NCBI GenBank assembly: GCA_950295325.1 | Contig: OX485807.1 | Location: forward strand, 16,023,001 to 16,087,000 | Direction of reading: 5' to 3' | Length of the DNA stretch: 64,000 nucleotides | Source: Polytrichum commune | Taxonomy: Eukaryota; Streptophyta; Polytrichopsida; Polytrichales; Polytrichaceae | In this document: positions 17,079-29,466 of the stretch, in pieces | Layout: each line of letters opens with the position of its first letter | How positions within the stretch are numbered: position 1 is the stretch's first letter | Notes under the pieces: generated by a model | Told to the model about the DNA's origin: nothing | Seen by the model: only the letters and a program-made list of their open reading frames with translations | Database searches by the model: none | Translations under genes and position numbers: made by a program

Positions 17079-18180
17079 GGTACAAGGTCTCGAGAAAGAG
17101 TGAGTTAGTATAAATGAGGATTAGTGTTACATTGGATTTAGGTTTCTAATAACAATCTATTTCGTTTACTTCTTCATTATTTTTTCATTAAGCTTAATTA
17201 ACACTCTTACAGTTCACTAGTGCTTTCACAGTCGTGTGTGGACTCCTATCACTTCAATTCAATCCTCTATGTCCATCGCGAAGCTCAAAAAATTGGGAAG
17301 TAATCAATGGCTCAAATCATGACAATGTCCGGGGTAATGTTTTTTGAGTAAACGCATAGTCTTTAATTGCCATGAATTAGGATGTGATATTCTCAAAGTT
17401 ATGTTCACTTTATCAACTTACAACATTATACAACTCTTCACAACTGTAGTCACCACCTTCATCTTTGGTGGACCCAACAACTTATCTCAAGAATCAACCA
17501 CACAAGTTATACAATAACAATGCATCAACAAGATAGTTATATCTATTATTATATAATTTCGGTTGTCTTATGTGCTTGAATAGTCTTCATTGGATACACA
17601 CTTACTAGTGGGGGAAAGACTTCTTTCTACACTAGTACTATCCTTGGCAACTTATAGCCTACCTAAAACAACTTTAAGTCTCACCATCCTCGTATGCAAA
17701 CACAAGTATTTTACACTTTGTCTTTGATTGACAAGGTGCAACATACCTACTACGCTATGTTATAGCTACATTCTTACCCTCTAGTAATGTCTTTCATTTG
17801 CATGGCTTCTCACATGCTATCTCTCACCCATATGGTTTCATTCAAGGTATCATTGAATTCTCTCAGCCTCATTATGCTATTGACTTTCCTTCTCCGCGTG
17901 GGAGTTAACTTTTTCTCGACCTTTCATTAGTCATGCTACTATATAATCTCCATAAGGACATTGCCATTTCTTCAACTTATTGGATTTTTCACTTTAGGCT
18001 TCACAATTAATTTTCTTGAGTTCTCAAAGATCATTGTCTTTTCGAGAAGAAGTCTATGGGAGGCGAACCATGGTTCTGGCCTCTCGTGAGGCCACGTCAC
18101 CTTGAAACCTTGAGAACGTCGTCATCTTCTGTCTTCCCCGTTCAATTGTGTGTTTCTGTAGATTCAATTGTTGCAAAACG
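17079..18180. other. AT-rich intergenic, no gene seen
   Basis: No reading frame with recognisable features on either strand. GC content rises after 18.05 kb, where the sequence grades into the next gene-derived block. Confidence 0.5.
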
Positions 18181-19288
18181 TAGCAGAGCATCAACATGGT
18201 GGTGGCGGCGGTGGTGATTGAAAGCGTCGACGAGCCAAGTACTTACCTCATGTATGTGTTTCCTCCTTCTCATTCCGATGCACAACTACATTTCTTAACT
18301 TGACTCAAAGGCGATTGGAAGCACCAAGAATTTTTTTGGGTGGCATTTTATTATCCTGGTGAAGACGGGGATGATGTGAAAATGAGGATTAGAGGTCGTC
18401 ATTGTTTTGACATTTATGTGGACCGAACAAGAGGCTCATCCAATTTGCTGTGGAATTAAGACATGGAGGGCTTTGTAAAGTGGAGCATAAGGAGTTCTAC
18501 GATGACTCTCAAGTACATTGTGGTCATGTAAGGCTGGAGGGGTAGGGTTATTGAGTCTGAATTGTGAGTGATTTCAGAACCAGAAGAAGGCTGTTCTCAA
18601 CCATGGGCAACAGGGGTTCTTGGTGACTTGTGTTGGTGGTAGTGTTTTCCCTCTTCTTTGTTGCTGCTGGCGACGAATGTATGTTGAGAACTTTGTGCCT
18701 GATTCTTCACAGGATCTGCCCTTTCTCAGAAGGTAAGTTGAGTCTAGTTGAAGTCTTTAAACTGTTGCCAGAACACTCTTGGTGACATTAAAGCACTGCT
18801 GCCAAACTGTTTTGGTACATGTTGGGAAAACTACTTTGATTTGTGTCGCAGACGGCGCCAAGCACGATGACGGAGATAAAGGGAATGTTACACCGCCCTT
18901 CAGAGGCAAAGCTTGCAGTCCTCCAGGAGAAGCTCGGGTAACTTATGTCTTTCTGCAACCTACTCAAATTCCTTCGATAGTCTCAGAGTTTGTCATCACA
19001 CTCCAGCAAGTATTATGCGTGCGCGAGCTGACAAGTTTCTAACATCTTTGAGTGCAACTTTAGATAGCAAGTGACTTCGTTCGCTGCATTAGGGTTTACA
19101 CACAACATAGTTATACCAGGGGTAGTCTTCATGAATGTGCATTTTGTGATTGCAAAAAAAAATTGTGCGAGATTAATGTCGACGACCTCACAAATTCACA
19201 CATCCTTGACAAAGGGCTACTGTAGATAGCAAGTTACTGTGTCTGCTGCATTGGGGTTTAAGCATAATGTCGAAGGCCTTGGTCATCT
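18181..19288. other. Gene-like but unrecognised sequence upstream of the helicase remnant
   Basis: GC content is near that of the window's genes, and there are splice-like sites, but no recognisable domain. The 87-codon frame at 18779-19042 shows no helicase motif. An imperfect duplication pairs about 19066-19105 with 19223-19268 (both contain a 'gctgcatt.gggttta' block). It may be the decayed 5' part of the SEN1-like remnant; the expected GPPGTGKT motif was not found. Confidence 0.3.
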
Positions 19289-19699
19289 CCCGGGGAGGGC
19301 ACTCCATTGTCAAGTTGAAAACCATGTGCAACGGAAAAAAATCTACTTTTTCTAAAAAACATCAACAAAATGGGTCAAACTTTTATCAAAAAAAATTTAT
19401 GAGTACATATACATGGTATCTATTACATAGTAAAAATTGATAACCAAATTTGATAATTTTTTTCTTCTAGAAAACATACCGTTTCTAACTAGAATGACGC
19501 AGAATTGATCTAAAAACATTACTAGAAAAAATGGAGATGACTAAAAATTTCAAAAAAATATACAAAAGATATTATCAATGGATATGTATACATAGAAAAA
19601 ATATCATAATTTTTAAAATTATCTATGGCATATAATATAGGGGTAGCAAACTTCCGTTGCACATGGTTTTCAACTTGACAATGGAGTGCCCTCCCCAGG
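19289..19699. mobile_element. 411-bp MITE with 48-bp terminal inverted repeats and an 8-bp target duplication (hAT-like)
   Basis: The left end 19289-19336 (CCCGGGGAGGGCACTCC...) and the reverse complement of 19652-19699 (CCTGGGGAGGGCACTCC...) match over 48 bp with one difference at base 3. Both ends are flanked by GGTCATCT (19281-19288 and 19700-19707). An 8-bp duplication is typical of hAT elements. The interior is very AT-rich and non-coding, so the element is non-autonomous. Confidence 0.9.
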
Positions 19700-19805
19700 G
19701 GTCATCTAACCACTGTCAGCTCCAGTATACTGTGGTGGAAATGTCAACAAAGTTAGTATACAGTAACTACCTTATTGAATGATGTGGTGTGGCTGTCAAA
19801 TTTTA

Positions 19806-21055
19806 CTTGGGAGGTGCTCAGATGAGGCAGCTCAGGTTAGTGAACAGTATCTGAATTCTTATTCACAAGCTCCTTGTTATTATCTATCTTGTGAGAGCAT
19901 TATTTTAACTCTTTAAATGGCAAGAATTCTCAAAGAGTTTTTTGTTAACGAGTCATTGTGTTGCAGGCTGTTGAAGCAGAGGTTGTTATAGCTCTCAAAA
20001 GGCTCAGAGGCCGGTGTGTGATGGTTGGTGACCCACGACGATTACCAGCTACTGTATTTCAGCGACCTGGTTAGCTCCCTCCTGCCTCTTATTGTACCTG
20101 TTTGATTATTTGGTGATATTGATTCCATATTTAACATAACCTATAAAAAAAGTAGAGATGTAAAATTCACATGTGACAAGGTTGGATAGATATAAATGGT
20201 ATGTATGCGGGTCCAGGTTAATTATATAAGCTCAAATCTCCCTATAATACATTGACATATATTTATGCTCCAATTGGAATAGTGCATGTGATAAATGGGC
20301 TGAGTTTAGATAAGGCAATTGTTGTGTCATTTAGCTGAAGGTTCTCAAGAAGTAAGCCCTCTGTTTGACACCTTCCAGCCCATAATGTGCCTTTGGGACT
20401 TGTAAGATTTAATGGTAGCCATGAACCTATTGCTTGCAAGTCAATCTGCTGAATTTTGTGTGTGTATATTTTCTCATACGACACACTCGTCAATGCATGT
20501 TGTCTGATTCACTGAAAATCTGGTTGTTTTGTGTGTATAGTGGTTATGAATGTAGTATTTAGACCTCAATGTTATGTTGGGGGGCATAATTAATTGGTTT
20601 CAGGTACTGCATTTGGGCGGAGCTTGTTTGAGCGCCTTCAAGAGGGAGGCCTTCCTGTTAACCTTCTCACAACACAATATCGCATGCACCCAAGCATCTC
20701 CTTCTTCCCACCATATCGATCTAGGGATGGTCACCCCCGTAATAGTGGTAGAGATGAATATTTATCACGGTGAGTTATGTAAACAACTGACCACACAAGA
20801 TTTCCTAATGGGCAGTCCATTGTTATTCACAGTATTTCTCCTTTCAATAGACTATTCCATACCAAGATGTTTTATCTGGTTTTAAGGTCTGTCAAGATAT
20901 ATATATTTCAGCCAGTTTTGTGAGACATGAGTGTTATCCTACCACCTTGCAGATCGCGATCAGGAACTCCTAGTGGCTTACAGTTAATTCCCCCAAGGAG
21001 GCGGCAATCACCTTCTCCACTAGGCCATTGGAGACATGCTCGGGAGGCTGATTGT
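19806..21055 (+). pseudogene. SEN1/MAA3-like superfamily-1 helicase remnant
   Basis: Three blocks join in phase: one ending DEAAQ at 19835 (motif II), 19967-20069 (AVEAEVVIALKRLRG then GDPRRLPATV, motif III) and 20604-20769 (TAFGRSLFERLQEGGLPV then TTQYRMHPSISFF, motif IV). These match the RNA/DNA helicase SEN1, MAGATAMA3 in Arabidopsis. The sequence before DEAAQ is not the expected FDVVIIDEAAQ, no P-loop is visible, and after SISFFP the frame becomes Arg/Ser-rich and stops at about 21057. The C-terminal motifs V and VI are absent. It is a fragment, possibly a captured one. The 411-bp MITE lies about 100 bp upstream. Introns remain, so it is not a retrocopy. Confidence 0.68.
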
Positions 21056-23673
21056 TAGGTGAGGAAGCAATCTTTTCTCCTCCTTTTTCTTGTGATACAA
21101 GTACATTCTGAGAAATTATTGTCACTTAACAAATTACTTGAGTTGCTTTATCTGAGAGGTTTTTGGAGAATGTTATATCAAATATTACAAGTTGCTCTTG
21201 CTCCAAGCCATGTGAGGTTCTTACTAGATCTTCCGTACCATATTGTGTGTATGGCAGTCAGACATCTGAATCAAAAGTATTAGTATACCACTTACACTTA
21301 CTTTTTCCCTGCTTGGTATTTAAGTGCTTATATTGCAATGCTTTTAACATATTCATTAGACGACATTATGCATGCTATCAACGAACAATGGTTTAAATTG
21401 GTATTTGTATTACCCTCAATACTAGCTGGCATCATCCTTTTGTAAAAGCTGCATTGTAAAAAGTGGTGCACTTGTTTGTGCAGGTTAGCAGTTTTGGAGC
21501 ACTATTTGAAGACCCTCTATGTAACTGGAAAAGCAGTTGTAGTGCACAGATGAAGTGTGCAGGAGTTGTGAGAGTTTGGGTTCAAGACCTGTTTTATTGG
21601 TGGTTGTCTTATGGATAGTAAACAAATGATTTACATCTTTCTGCATTTATTTTATGAGGTGCCATGTCGTGTGACTTCATGTCTTTGAAACTGAGGATAC
21701 TACCTTTTTAATTGTTCTGCTCATTGAATTTGTAATATTGTGAAAGTAGATCCACTTCCTCTTTTTCCATGGAGGACATTGGGTCTAGACATAACACGGT
21801 TGAGGCAGTTACTTAAGTTAGGTCCTGGAGTTTGTTTTTTTGTCATGTACATTTCTGGAAGCGGAGAAGGTCAAGTTGTTTTCACATGTCATTTTGCGCA
21901 TTTAATGGACATCAAAAAGGCTGAAACCCATTTACGTATGTATCGTCTGATGTATGGAGCTCATATTTCATTGATACTTTACTGTGCAAATACTGAGTGC
22001 CTTGACCATATAATACACTAGAGTACTCCAGTTGTAATGGACAAGGAGGTGTTCAGGTGGTGTTATAAGGTAAGGAAGTTGATAAGGCATGCTGGAGGAA
22101 ACAAACTTTAATCAGAGATATGATCAAATTCAAATTTGAAAGCTGCCTGCTCACCATGATGATATGGCATGATTTTTGGAAAGATCACATCAAAGACTTT
22201 ACACTTTGCTTAGTATGATATGAAGGGCATATGTCCCAGTCGTGAACACTAACAGTTTTCCAGGCTGTAAGAATTATGAAACCTATCTGGCAGATGCCAT
22301 TGAAAAGTTGAACCCCAACCCTTTACTAATCCAAGCATATCAATGTTTAGGCTTTTTAACTGCATTGGAGTCGTAAGTGGTGAACATGCTTTAACTTATT
22401 AGTTTTTTGTCACTTTCAAGATTTCAACTGCTCTATTTATAGAGAGAAATATGTCAATGTGATTTGGTCTGATGCCTATTACTAAATATTGTGTGGGAAG
22501 AAGACACAATTATCACTGTAAGTAACATGACACATCAATTTTAATGCCACACTAAATCATATGACTACACCAACACCAAATTATGACAGTCTCATATCAA
22601 CATGTAAACAACTTGAATGCAAACCCCTACGTCAATTTCAATATTTTTGTGTGGAAAATATTTGAGTAGGAAATTTGTCACGAGACTAGCGCCTAACTAC
22701 TACGGCATGAGATTCATAAAAGTCACAAAAGAATAGACATTCATAATGTGGGCCAAAACCTCAAGGAACAACACTTGTAGTTAGGTGATAAAGTGACCAC
22801 TCGGTCTTTATCTATGACATTTTCAAATATGATGTTTACTTGAGTTGCATGCCTATAACTGTAACTTTACACACAAACCGAATGTGCAAGAAAATGCACT
22901 TAACTGGTTGAGATGACCATGACATCATTATGTGAAAGAGTTTTCACTAACAGTTTTGTTTGTGGATCCATAAAGAAGTTATCTCCACCTATAATCTACA
23001 TTGTATCTTCGAAGCGTATCAGACTAAAAAATTTCCACAAATACATTCTATCCACAGACTATAAGTTCAAAAATAACTTCACTTAAGTTACATCTGTATC
23101 ACTCAACTACGGCCCATAATCCACTGTAATGGTTGTCTATATAGTCTCTTATGTAAGCACAAACATTATCTCGCTTCGCACACAACAACAACCTTCTGTG
23201 CATTCCTCCATAGTTATAACAACATATCTGCCTTTGTAAATTTTTTTGGTGAGAACTTTTCTCCGTCTTCGTCTTTTATGAGAATGTTTTTTATTATAAA
23301 AGATGATGCAATTCCAAACTCCAATATAGTTCTTATTTTTCTGATTTTATAAAATTTGTGCATAACTAATCGTCCATATAAATTATATAATGCATATAAA
23401 CATATATATCAATTAGTATAATTTATGATTAATGAAGTGATGATTTAGGGCCACTACATGTAATTGTGTTGGATTAACAACACTACATGTCATTGTGTTG
23501 GATTAACAAACTGAGATCCTTTACCATCATATACGGTTTTGTCCTTATACATCCGTAGCAATCTTTGCACCTGTAATGGTTAAATGCTCCAAACATCATG
23601 AAACGTACATATACTCTGCAGTGCTCACAATGGTGGCCTAAAACGTACATATATTTTCGCTTGTGAAATTGAT
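21056..23673. other. Intergenic with possible helicase debris, no gene supportable
   Basis: The plus-strand frame 21740-22021 (93 codons, starting with KVDPLPLFPWRTLGLDI after a Met) is the longest, but has no known domain. Splice-like sites are present without a consistent product. From 22.5 kb the sequence is AT-rich and featureless. Confidence 0.35.
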
Positions 23674-24802
23674 CAATATGGATTATGCGCGATCGTAGGA
23701 AAGATCCGATCATGTTGTGGTGTCGGTTATACCAAATTCATAGTAGAATCGAAACATTTGGTGTGACGTTAAATCACCTGAGACGACGGTCTTCAGCAAC
23801 GTCTTCGCTTTCCAAGCAGGGAGTATGGCTTCGATGTCCGCGTATTGGATGTGAAACACGTCCAGAAGCACCTTCAAGTAACATGAGGAGGAGATGCATT
23901 TAGGAAATTGCAGTGGTAATGAGATGTATATGAAAAGAAACAACATAGGTTTATAATTTTTTTATAAAATTTAGTAGACAATGCATGATGCAATGAATGT
24001 TGAAAACAATCAATGTATGTGTGACATGAAGTACATACTTGGACATGGCATGTCACCATGTATATTCTTAAATTTTTTTCTGTACTCTGCATGTTCCGTA
24101 ACAAATTGATTCACTTATCTTACTGTATCGAAACTTGGAAGGTTTAAAAAATTAATATGTGACATGAAGTGCGCCTTCAATTTTCAAACGTACATATATT
24201 CTCGCTTGTTTATAAAATTGAAGGCGGAATTGCCACAAACAACTCCAAAAAAACCACATATCGCAAAGAAATTCTATCCCACCGAATACAACGTCGACTC
24301 TTGGACGTTTGTAGATAGAAGAATTTTTTAAACCCTCCAAGTTTCGACACAGGAAGAGAAGTGAATCAATTTGTTACGGAACATATATAGTACATAAAAG
24401 AATTTGAAAAAATACATGGTGGCATGTCATGTCCAGGTATGCACTTCATGTCACACATACATTGATTTTTTTCAACACTCATTGCATCATGCATTGTCTA
24501 CTAAATTTTATAAAAAAATTACAAACCTATGTTGTTTCTTTTCATATACATCTCATTACCACTGCAATTTCCTAAATGCACATTCTCCTCATATTACTTG
24601 AAGGTGCTTCTGGACGTGTTTCACATCCAATACGCGGACATCGAAGCCACGCTCCCTGCTTAGAGAATGAAGACGTTGCTGAAGACCGTTGTCCCATGTG
24701 ATTTAACGTCACACCAAATGTTTCGATTCCACTATGAATTTGGTATAACCGACACCACAACATGGTCGGATATTTCTTACGATCACGCATAATCCATATT
24801 GC
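23674..24802. repeat. Long inverted repeat, two arms of about 480 bp around a 169-bp loop
   Basis: The left arm 23674-24152 and the right arm 24322-24802 are near-identical reverse complements along their full length (a run of mismatches and small gaps, by eye about 85-90 percent). Paired landmarks: AATATGGATTATGCG/CGCATAATCCATATT at the outside, GTGTCGGTTATACCAAATTC in the middle, and AACTTGGAAGGTTTAAAAAATT/ its complement at the loop. Neither outer end has an obvious target duplication. The right arm, read on plus, continues into a gene-like frame (see separate entry). A transcript across it would fold into a long hairpin. Confidence 0.92.
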
Positions 24803-24957
24803 GCAAAATGAAAGAAGAGAGCATCCAGGCGCAGGTTGATCCACTAGCCCTTAATCCGCCAAATAATAATTCAAATCTTACATCAGAGTTCGATGATGCG
24901 CCGATTCCAACTCCAACAAACACAACCTGTCCAAAAAACGGAAAGCGCGGTTCTTAA
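24601..24957 (+). pseudogene. Unrecognised protein-derived segment overlapping the right arm
   Basis: Plus-strand frame reading DVFHIQYADIEATLPA-stop-RMKTLLKTVV, then SHQMFRFHYEFGITDTTTWS, and past the arm to an Asn/Pro/Thr-rich end ...CPKNGKRGS and a TAA/TAA-like stop at about 24957. Two in-frame stops interrupt it (after LPA and after SYDHA). The left arm carries the same protein sequence in the opposite direction (minus, about 23880-23710) up to GITDTTT, with TLPAWKAKTLL where the right arm has a stop. I do not recognise the family. Confidence 0.4.
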
Positions 24958-25851
24958 GTGTGTACACTATAATTTGCAGGTACACCTCGTTCATCATGTC
25001 CATAATTTCGCATTTGAGTTGCATCGTTACATTGCATATAACTCTTAATACTCACTACATTGGATCTTTTGTCACCAACCAATTGCATCCTCAGGTTGAA
25101 CAATCTTGGCAAAACTATGTGCAACTCCTATGTCAAGCCTTTCACAGTAAAAACTCAATGAGAAACAAAGGACGATTTGTATATCCGATCGCCTGCTTAG
25201 AAACTATAATGACCACGGACAAGTAGGAAGTCGTCATGCTTCCTTTTGAATTTTGGGCTTGTGCGTTTGTATAGTGGACATTTAGGATTGAATATCTTAA
25301 TTTGAGCAAAATGGTCAACTATGAGGAGTCCTTATACCCAAACCCCCCTAACCCAACTAAATCTTTTCAAATACCAAACACCATGTCACCACCAAAACTT
25401 TAACTTGAAACTATCTCCACCAAAGATGTACTGAGATACTAGCACCTCTCGCTAGACTCTTCCAATATACACGAATGAATTCCCCTAACCCTACTAGCAA
25501 GCTTCATAATTAACAAAACCTACAGTTCAAAACCCTTCATCGACTCTCACCTGCCAATTAGTGTAAGTAAGCCACCTCCAATTTACCTTCAATTAGGACT
25601 CGAAAATAAAATTCTAACAACTGCTTAAGCTTATTTGAATCTTCTTTGGTTCTACTTCAACCTCCACCCAATTGCAAAGATTCAAAAGTGCAACATATGA
25701 CATGGAACCAAGATTTAAAACAAATAACTTGAATTAAGTTAAGCTAACCCACCGAGAATCATGACTCATATTCTTCCTCCAATTCATTTTGTACTTGGAA
25801 CGACCCCCCAGTTCCAAGGCAGATCTTCAATGCGGGCCCCACCACTTGCGC
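24958..25851. other. AT-rich intergenic, no gene seen
   Basis: No coding signal beyond short frames. Nothing else is supportable. Confidence 0.5.
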
Positions 25852-25940
25852 ACATTAATTACCTCTATTATATGAAACATCGGACCTCAAAAATGTTGTA
25901 TTACAAATATCGTAGTTGTAATATGGAGGTTAATTAATGC
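25852..25940. mobile_element. Small MITE-like hairpin, about 88 bp
   Basis: CATTAATTACCTCTATTAT at the left pairs with GTAATATGGAGGTTAATTAATG at the right with small gaps. A related TATTATGGAGGTGAGACTGTA follows at about 25986-26006, so this may be the end of a larger decayed element. Confidence 0.5.
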
Positions 25941-26009
25941 TAAAAATTTTGGTCAATAGGAAATGTGTCGTATAATCGAGGTGTTGTATTATGGAGGTGA
26001 GACTGTAAA

Positions 26010-26300
26010 TTAAATGCCTACTTCTATAACGATTGAAAGGAAACAAACAACGAAAAAAGGAACGAAATGGAAATTTGACGTCGTGTACCGTCCTCGTCGA
26101 CGGCGTCTGGACCAAATCTTCCCCCATCCACGAGTCTGCTGGAAAACCTGACGGAGGCGTTTGTTCTCATGCATGAAAGCATTTATCGTCCCCAGCCGAC
26201 GAGGACGTCGGCCGAAACGACGACGAGGAGGACTTGTCGTCGAGGATTGGCGCTCCCCGTCTTCACATTGACGTGCTTCTATCTTGCGTTGAAGATTCAT
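26010..26300 (-). CDS. Hypothetical small basic protein, divergent from PUX1 (doubtful)
   Basis: A 96-97 codon frame from an ATG at about 26300 to TAA at 26010. It has an Arg-rich middle (SPPRRRFGRRPRR and WSRRRRRGRY) and a hydrophobic C-terminus (FVPFFVVCFLSIVI). No family is recognised. The GC-rich Arg codons could equally be a by-product of a GC-rich promoter between two divergent transcripts. There is no intron evidence. Confidence 0.2.
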   Translation of the reverse strand: MNLQRKIEARQCEDGERQSSTTSPPRRRFGRRPRRLGTINAFMHENKRLRQVFQQTRGWGKIWSRRRRRGRYTTSNFHFVPFFVVCFLSIVIEVGI

Positions 26301-26979
26301 TGTTTTCCACTGAAGTTTCCGTTTCAAATTGTCGGATTGAAATTGTGCCGGTAGCACTCGGTGAGCTCCGAATATTCAATCTACTAGCACTAGCGTACCC
26401 AGTTCCATAGTGACGTAAAATTTGAACGCACTGACAGCCAAAAGAGAGAAGAAATTGGAGGAAGCGAGATAGAGAGAGTGAAAAGAGATCAATAACTTAG
26501 GTTTGAAGTTCGCAATTCCGTATTCGGTTTCTCGATATCGCTGACCTTTAAACCTTATCTGAGTGGAGGCTTTTGAACATTTTCTGTAACGCCTTCTATT
26601 GTGAGAGGACGTGCACCTATTGGAATTAGGTTTGAGTGCAAAATCTGGAGAATCGAGAGACCTGAGGGACAGGCAGAGCTTGCTCTTTAGTGAGATCGGT
26701 TTCTGGAGTTTTTAGTCTGCTACTTACACCGATGGCTTTATAATTAAAGTGTGCGTCTTTTCAACCATCCCTTACCTAGACATTTGAAGTTCACATTTAC
26801 AACGCATAGGTTTAGTAGGCTCTGTTGATCCTCCACGCTGATTTAGTTTCTGTTAAGCTAATTTAGTACAATCAAAATCTACCGGTCTTCCCGGGCAGAT
26901 ATTGGAGTTGTTTGATTGATCTCTAGGATATTGGCGGGACGAAATTTAGACATCAGCAAAAGTGAAAAGAGACCTAAAG

Positions 26980-29466
26980 ATGGAGGAGTCGAGGTTGGAC
27001 ACTACACATACTGCGGTACGTATTATATCATTACTGTTCCTGTACATCAAAGTTTGCTCGATTTGCGAAAAATTATAATAATTTTAGGAAACAGAGCAAC
27101 GTATATTATTACAAACTCTCCTCGTTGTCATGATCCTTTATCCTTTGCAAATCTGATATCGAACTCCTGTTACATCCTCTCCCAAAACCTGTCTTTCAAT
27201 TTTTTTTTAATTCCATATGTCAAACAGGTTGCCTACTCTCTCCATTGCTTGTTGTTCATCAAAGTTTGCTTGATTTGTGAACAAGTATAATAATCTTAGG
27301 TAAAACAGAGCAACATGTATTATTACAAACTCCTCGTTGTCACGATCCATTATCCCTATGCATATCTCTCTCGAACTCCTTTTACATCCACTCTGAAACT
27401 TGTCCTCCAAAAAATTTAATTCCTCATGTCGAACGAGTTGCTTACTCACTCCGTTGTACCTGGATAAGAAGTTAACCTGGATCTGCGAGGAGGTAACTCT
27501 CAATCTGGTGGTGGCCTGCTCTTTGCATTGCTTTTGATGCATCATCAGAATATGTGAGTTTACTGAGTGTAGAATGAGAGATGTGAAATTAATGAGTCCT
27601 TGACCGACTCCAGACCTAGTGTATCACTCATACGCCGTATGGTACATGTTTTACACATATGCCATCGTTACGCATGTATTTGTCAAGTGTTGTCATGGAA
27701 GACCTACAGAATGCCTTGACTAGACGAATGCCAATTACATATGGTTGCGGTTGAACAATTTTCAGGAGACCTAATTTAGCTCATAGTTTTCATGTTGAAT
27801 AGCATGTTCTAGAGTGCATTGATGCAAACAGGTACATGTATCCAGATGCTGAATGAAATGGTGTAAGATAATATATTTTGTTGATGCTATTTGACCACGA
27901 GGTTCTCATATGGAACACTCATAGTTTGAATTACGCAGAGTCTGAACGTTGCACATGCTATGGACAATGCAGGAGATGATCGAAGCAATTACAAAGATGG
28001 TCGGTAGGGAAGTGAAGGTTTATGTTTCACCAGCAGCCATTCCTGATACTGCATCTGGCAGCTCTCGTGCTTCTGAAGGTGGAGTTCTTCTCCTCGTAAA
28101 TTTCAATGCTTCAATCAGAGATGCCAATTTCAGTTGCAATTAAATTCTATATAATTTTCCAGCTAATTCTGTGTGTTGTTGAGTTTGTGCAGAAGATTTA
28201 CCAGATGATTTCTTTGAATTTACAGCAGCAGACTATGCTGCCATACAGGCTACGAAGAAGGAAGGTAAGCACTTCCACCTCTGTGCTGTCCTTCATGGAT
28301 GTCTTAGGGAAATGTTTTAGTAATCAAGTTGTGGCAATATATCTGATGTTAAACCAAGTTGGAGATGAAGGGAGTCTGCTGTTACTGAATCTACTGTTAT
28401 GCAGAGGTTTATTTGAAAACGAGAAAGATTCGTGAGCAGGAGCTGGCAGCAAGGAGGGCGCAGAGGACCAAGGTAGGAGCCATTGTCCGCTCATCAACAA
28501 GTGTGCCAGAGAATTTTTAATAATTTAAAATTAATAGAATAGAATATAAATTCAATTTATTTATAATAATTCTCTAAAGAGGAAGATATGAAGTGCATGC
28601 TAAGTTGCTTTAATTTCAATGTATGCAGCAGGCAACTATTCGTGTCCACTTTCCAGATGGATTTGTGGTGGAGGTGACTTTCAAATCAACTGAAACCATG
28701 TCAGACCTCATGGAAGTAGTTCGAAAAGTGATTGGACGACCAGATCTGCCTTTCTACCTATGTAAGACCTCATTGTGATCTGGTGACAGTTGCTGCTTGG
28801 TATATCGCATTTTGTCCATATTTGAGATGTGTTCCTTTCTCCAACTGGATGGAACAGAAGCTACCATGGATTGTGGCAGTGAAGATGAATTTATGAATCA
28901 TATTGTGTGCCTTATGTTGGAGCAGACACAACACCACCAAAAAAGCCTATAAAAAATCTACAAGAGAACATGATGGATGCAAGTTTCACCCCTGGTGCAA
29001 ATGTGCATTTCTCCTTCCAACCTTCTCAAGGTGCATACTTCACCTACCATTTAAAATCACTCTTCATCTCCTGCAAAATTTGTCATTCATGCAATCTGTG
29101 CATCTACTGGTAGACTGTGCCCAAGTTGTCTGGTCTTTCTTTGAAGTACTCGATGGGTTCTTTCTAATCATGCCAGTCACATACCCCACCCATCAGTGCT
29201 TTCAAATATTACAGAGTATACTGAAGGACTTCACTGGTGTTGTGTTTGGCACGTCTGTTGACAAAGCAGCTCATTTGGTACCCAGAGAGGGCCCCTATCT
29301 TCGGCCTGAAGTGCAAGAATTGCGAGACTTACATATATTGCTGAAACCTGTTGACAATGGAGGTAATGCTGGTCAAGCAGATTCCCCAGACAATGTCAAA
29401 GCACCAGAAGCACCTGCAAAAAGGACTACAGGAGCAAAATCAAGACCGAAGTGGATGCGGATGTAG
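26980..29466 (+). CDS. PUX1: Plant UBX domain-containing protein 1 (CDC48 adaptor)
   Basis: Seven phase-consistent exons: 26980-27015, 27973-28078, 28193-28264, 28405-28472, 28629-28761, 28926-29030, 29270-29466; 238 aa against about 251 in Arabidopsis. The order matches PUX1: a GREVKVYVSP block, the DDFFEFTAADYAAIQATKKE helix, the KTRKIREQELAARRAQ helix, the UBX domain from residue 95 (IRVHFPDGFVVEVTF ... DLPFYLYTTPPKKPIKNL ... FTPGANVHFSF) and the C-terminal KPKW-type end (RPKWMRM). PUX1 binds the AAA ATPase CDC48/p97 and promotes hexamer disassembly in Arabidopsis. The first exon (MEESRLDTTHTA) is chosen because it has an ATG, a GTACGT donor and the right phase; it follows a 957-bp intron and is the least certain part. 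26.4-26.98 kb is presumably 5' UTR and promoter. Confidence 0.93.
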
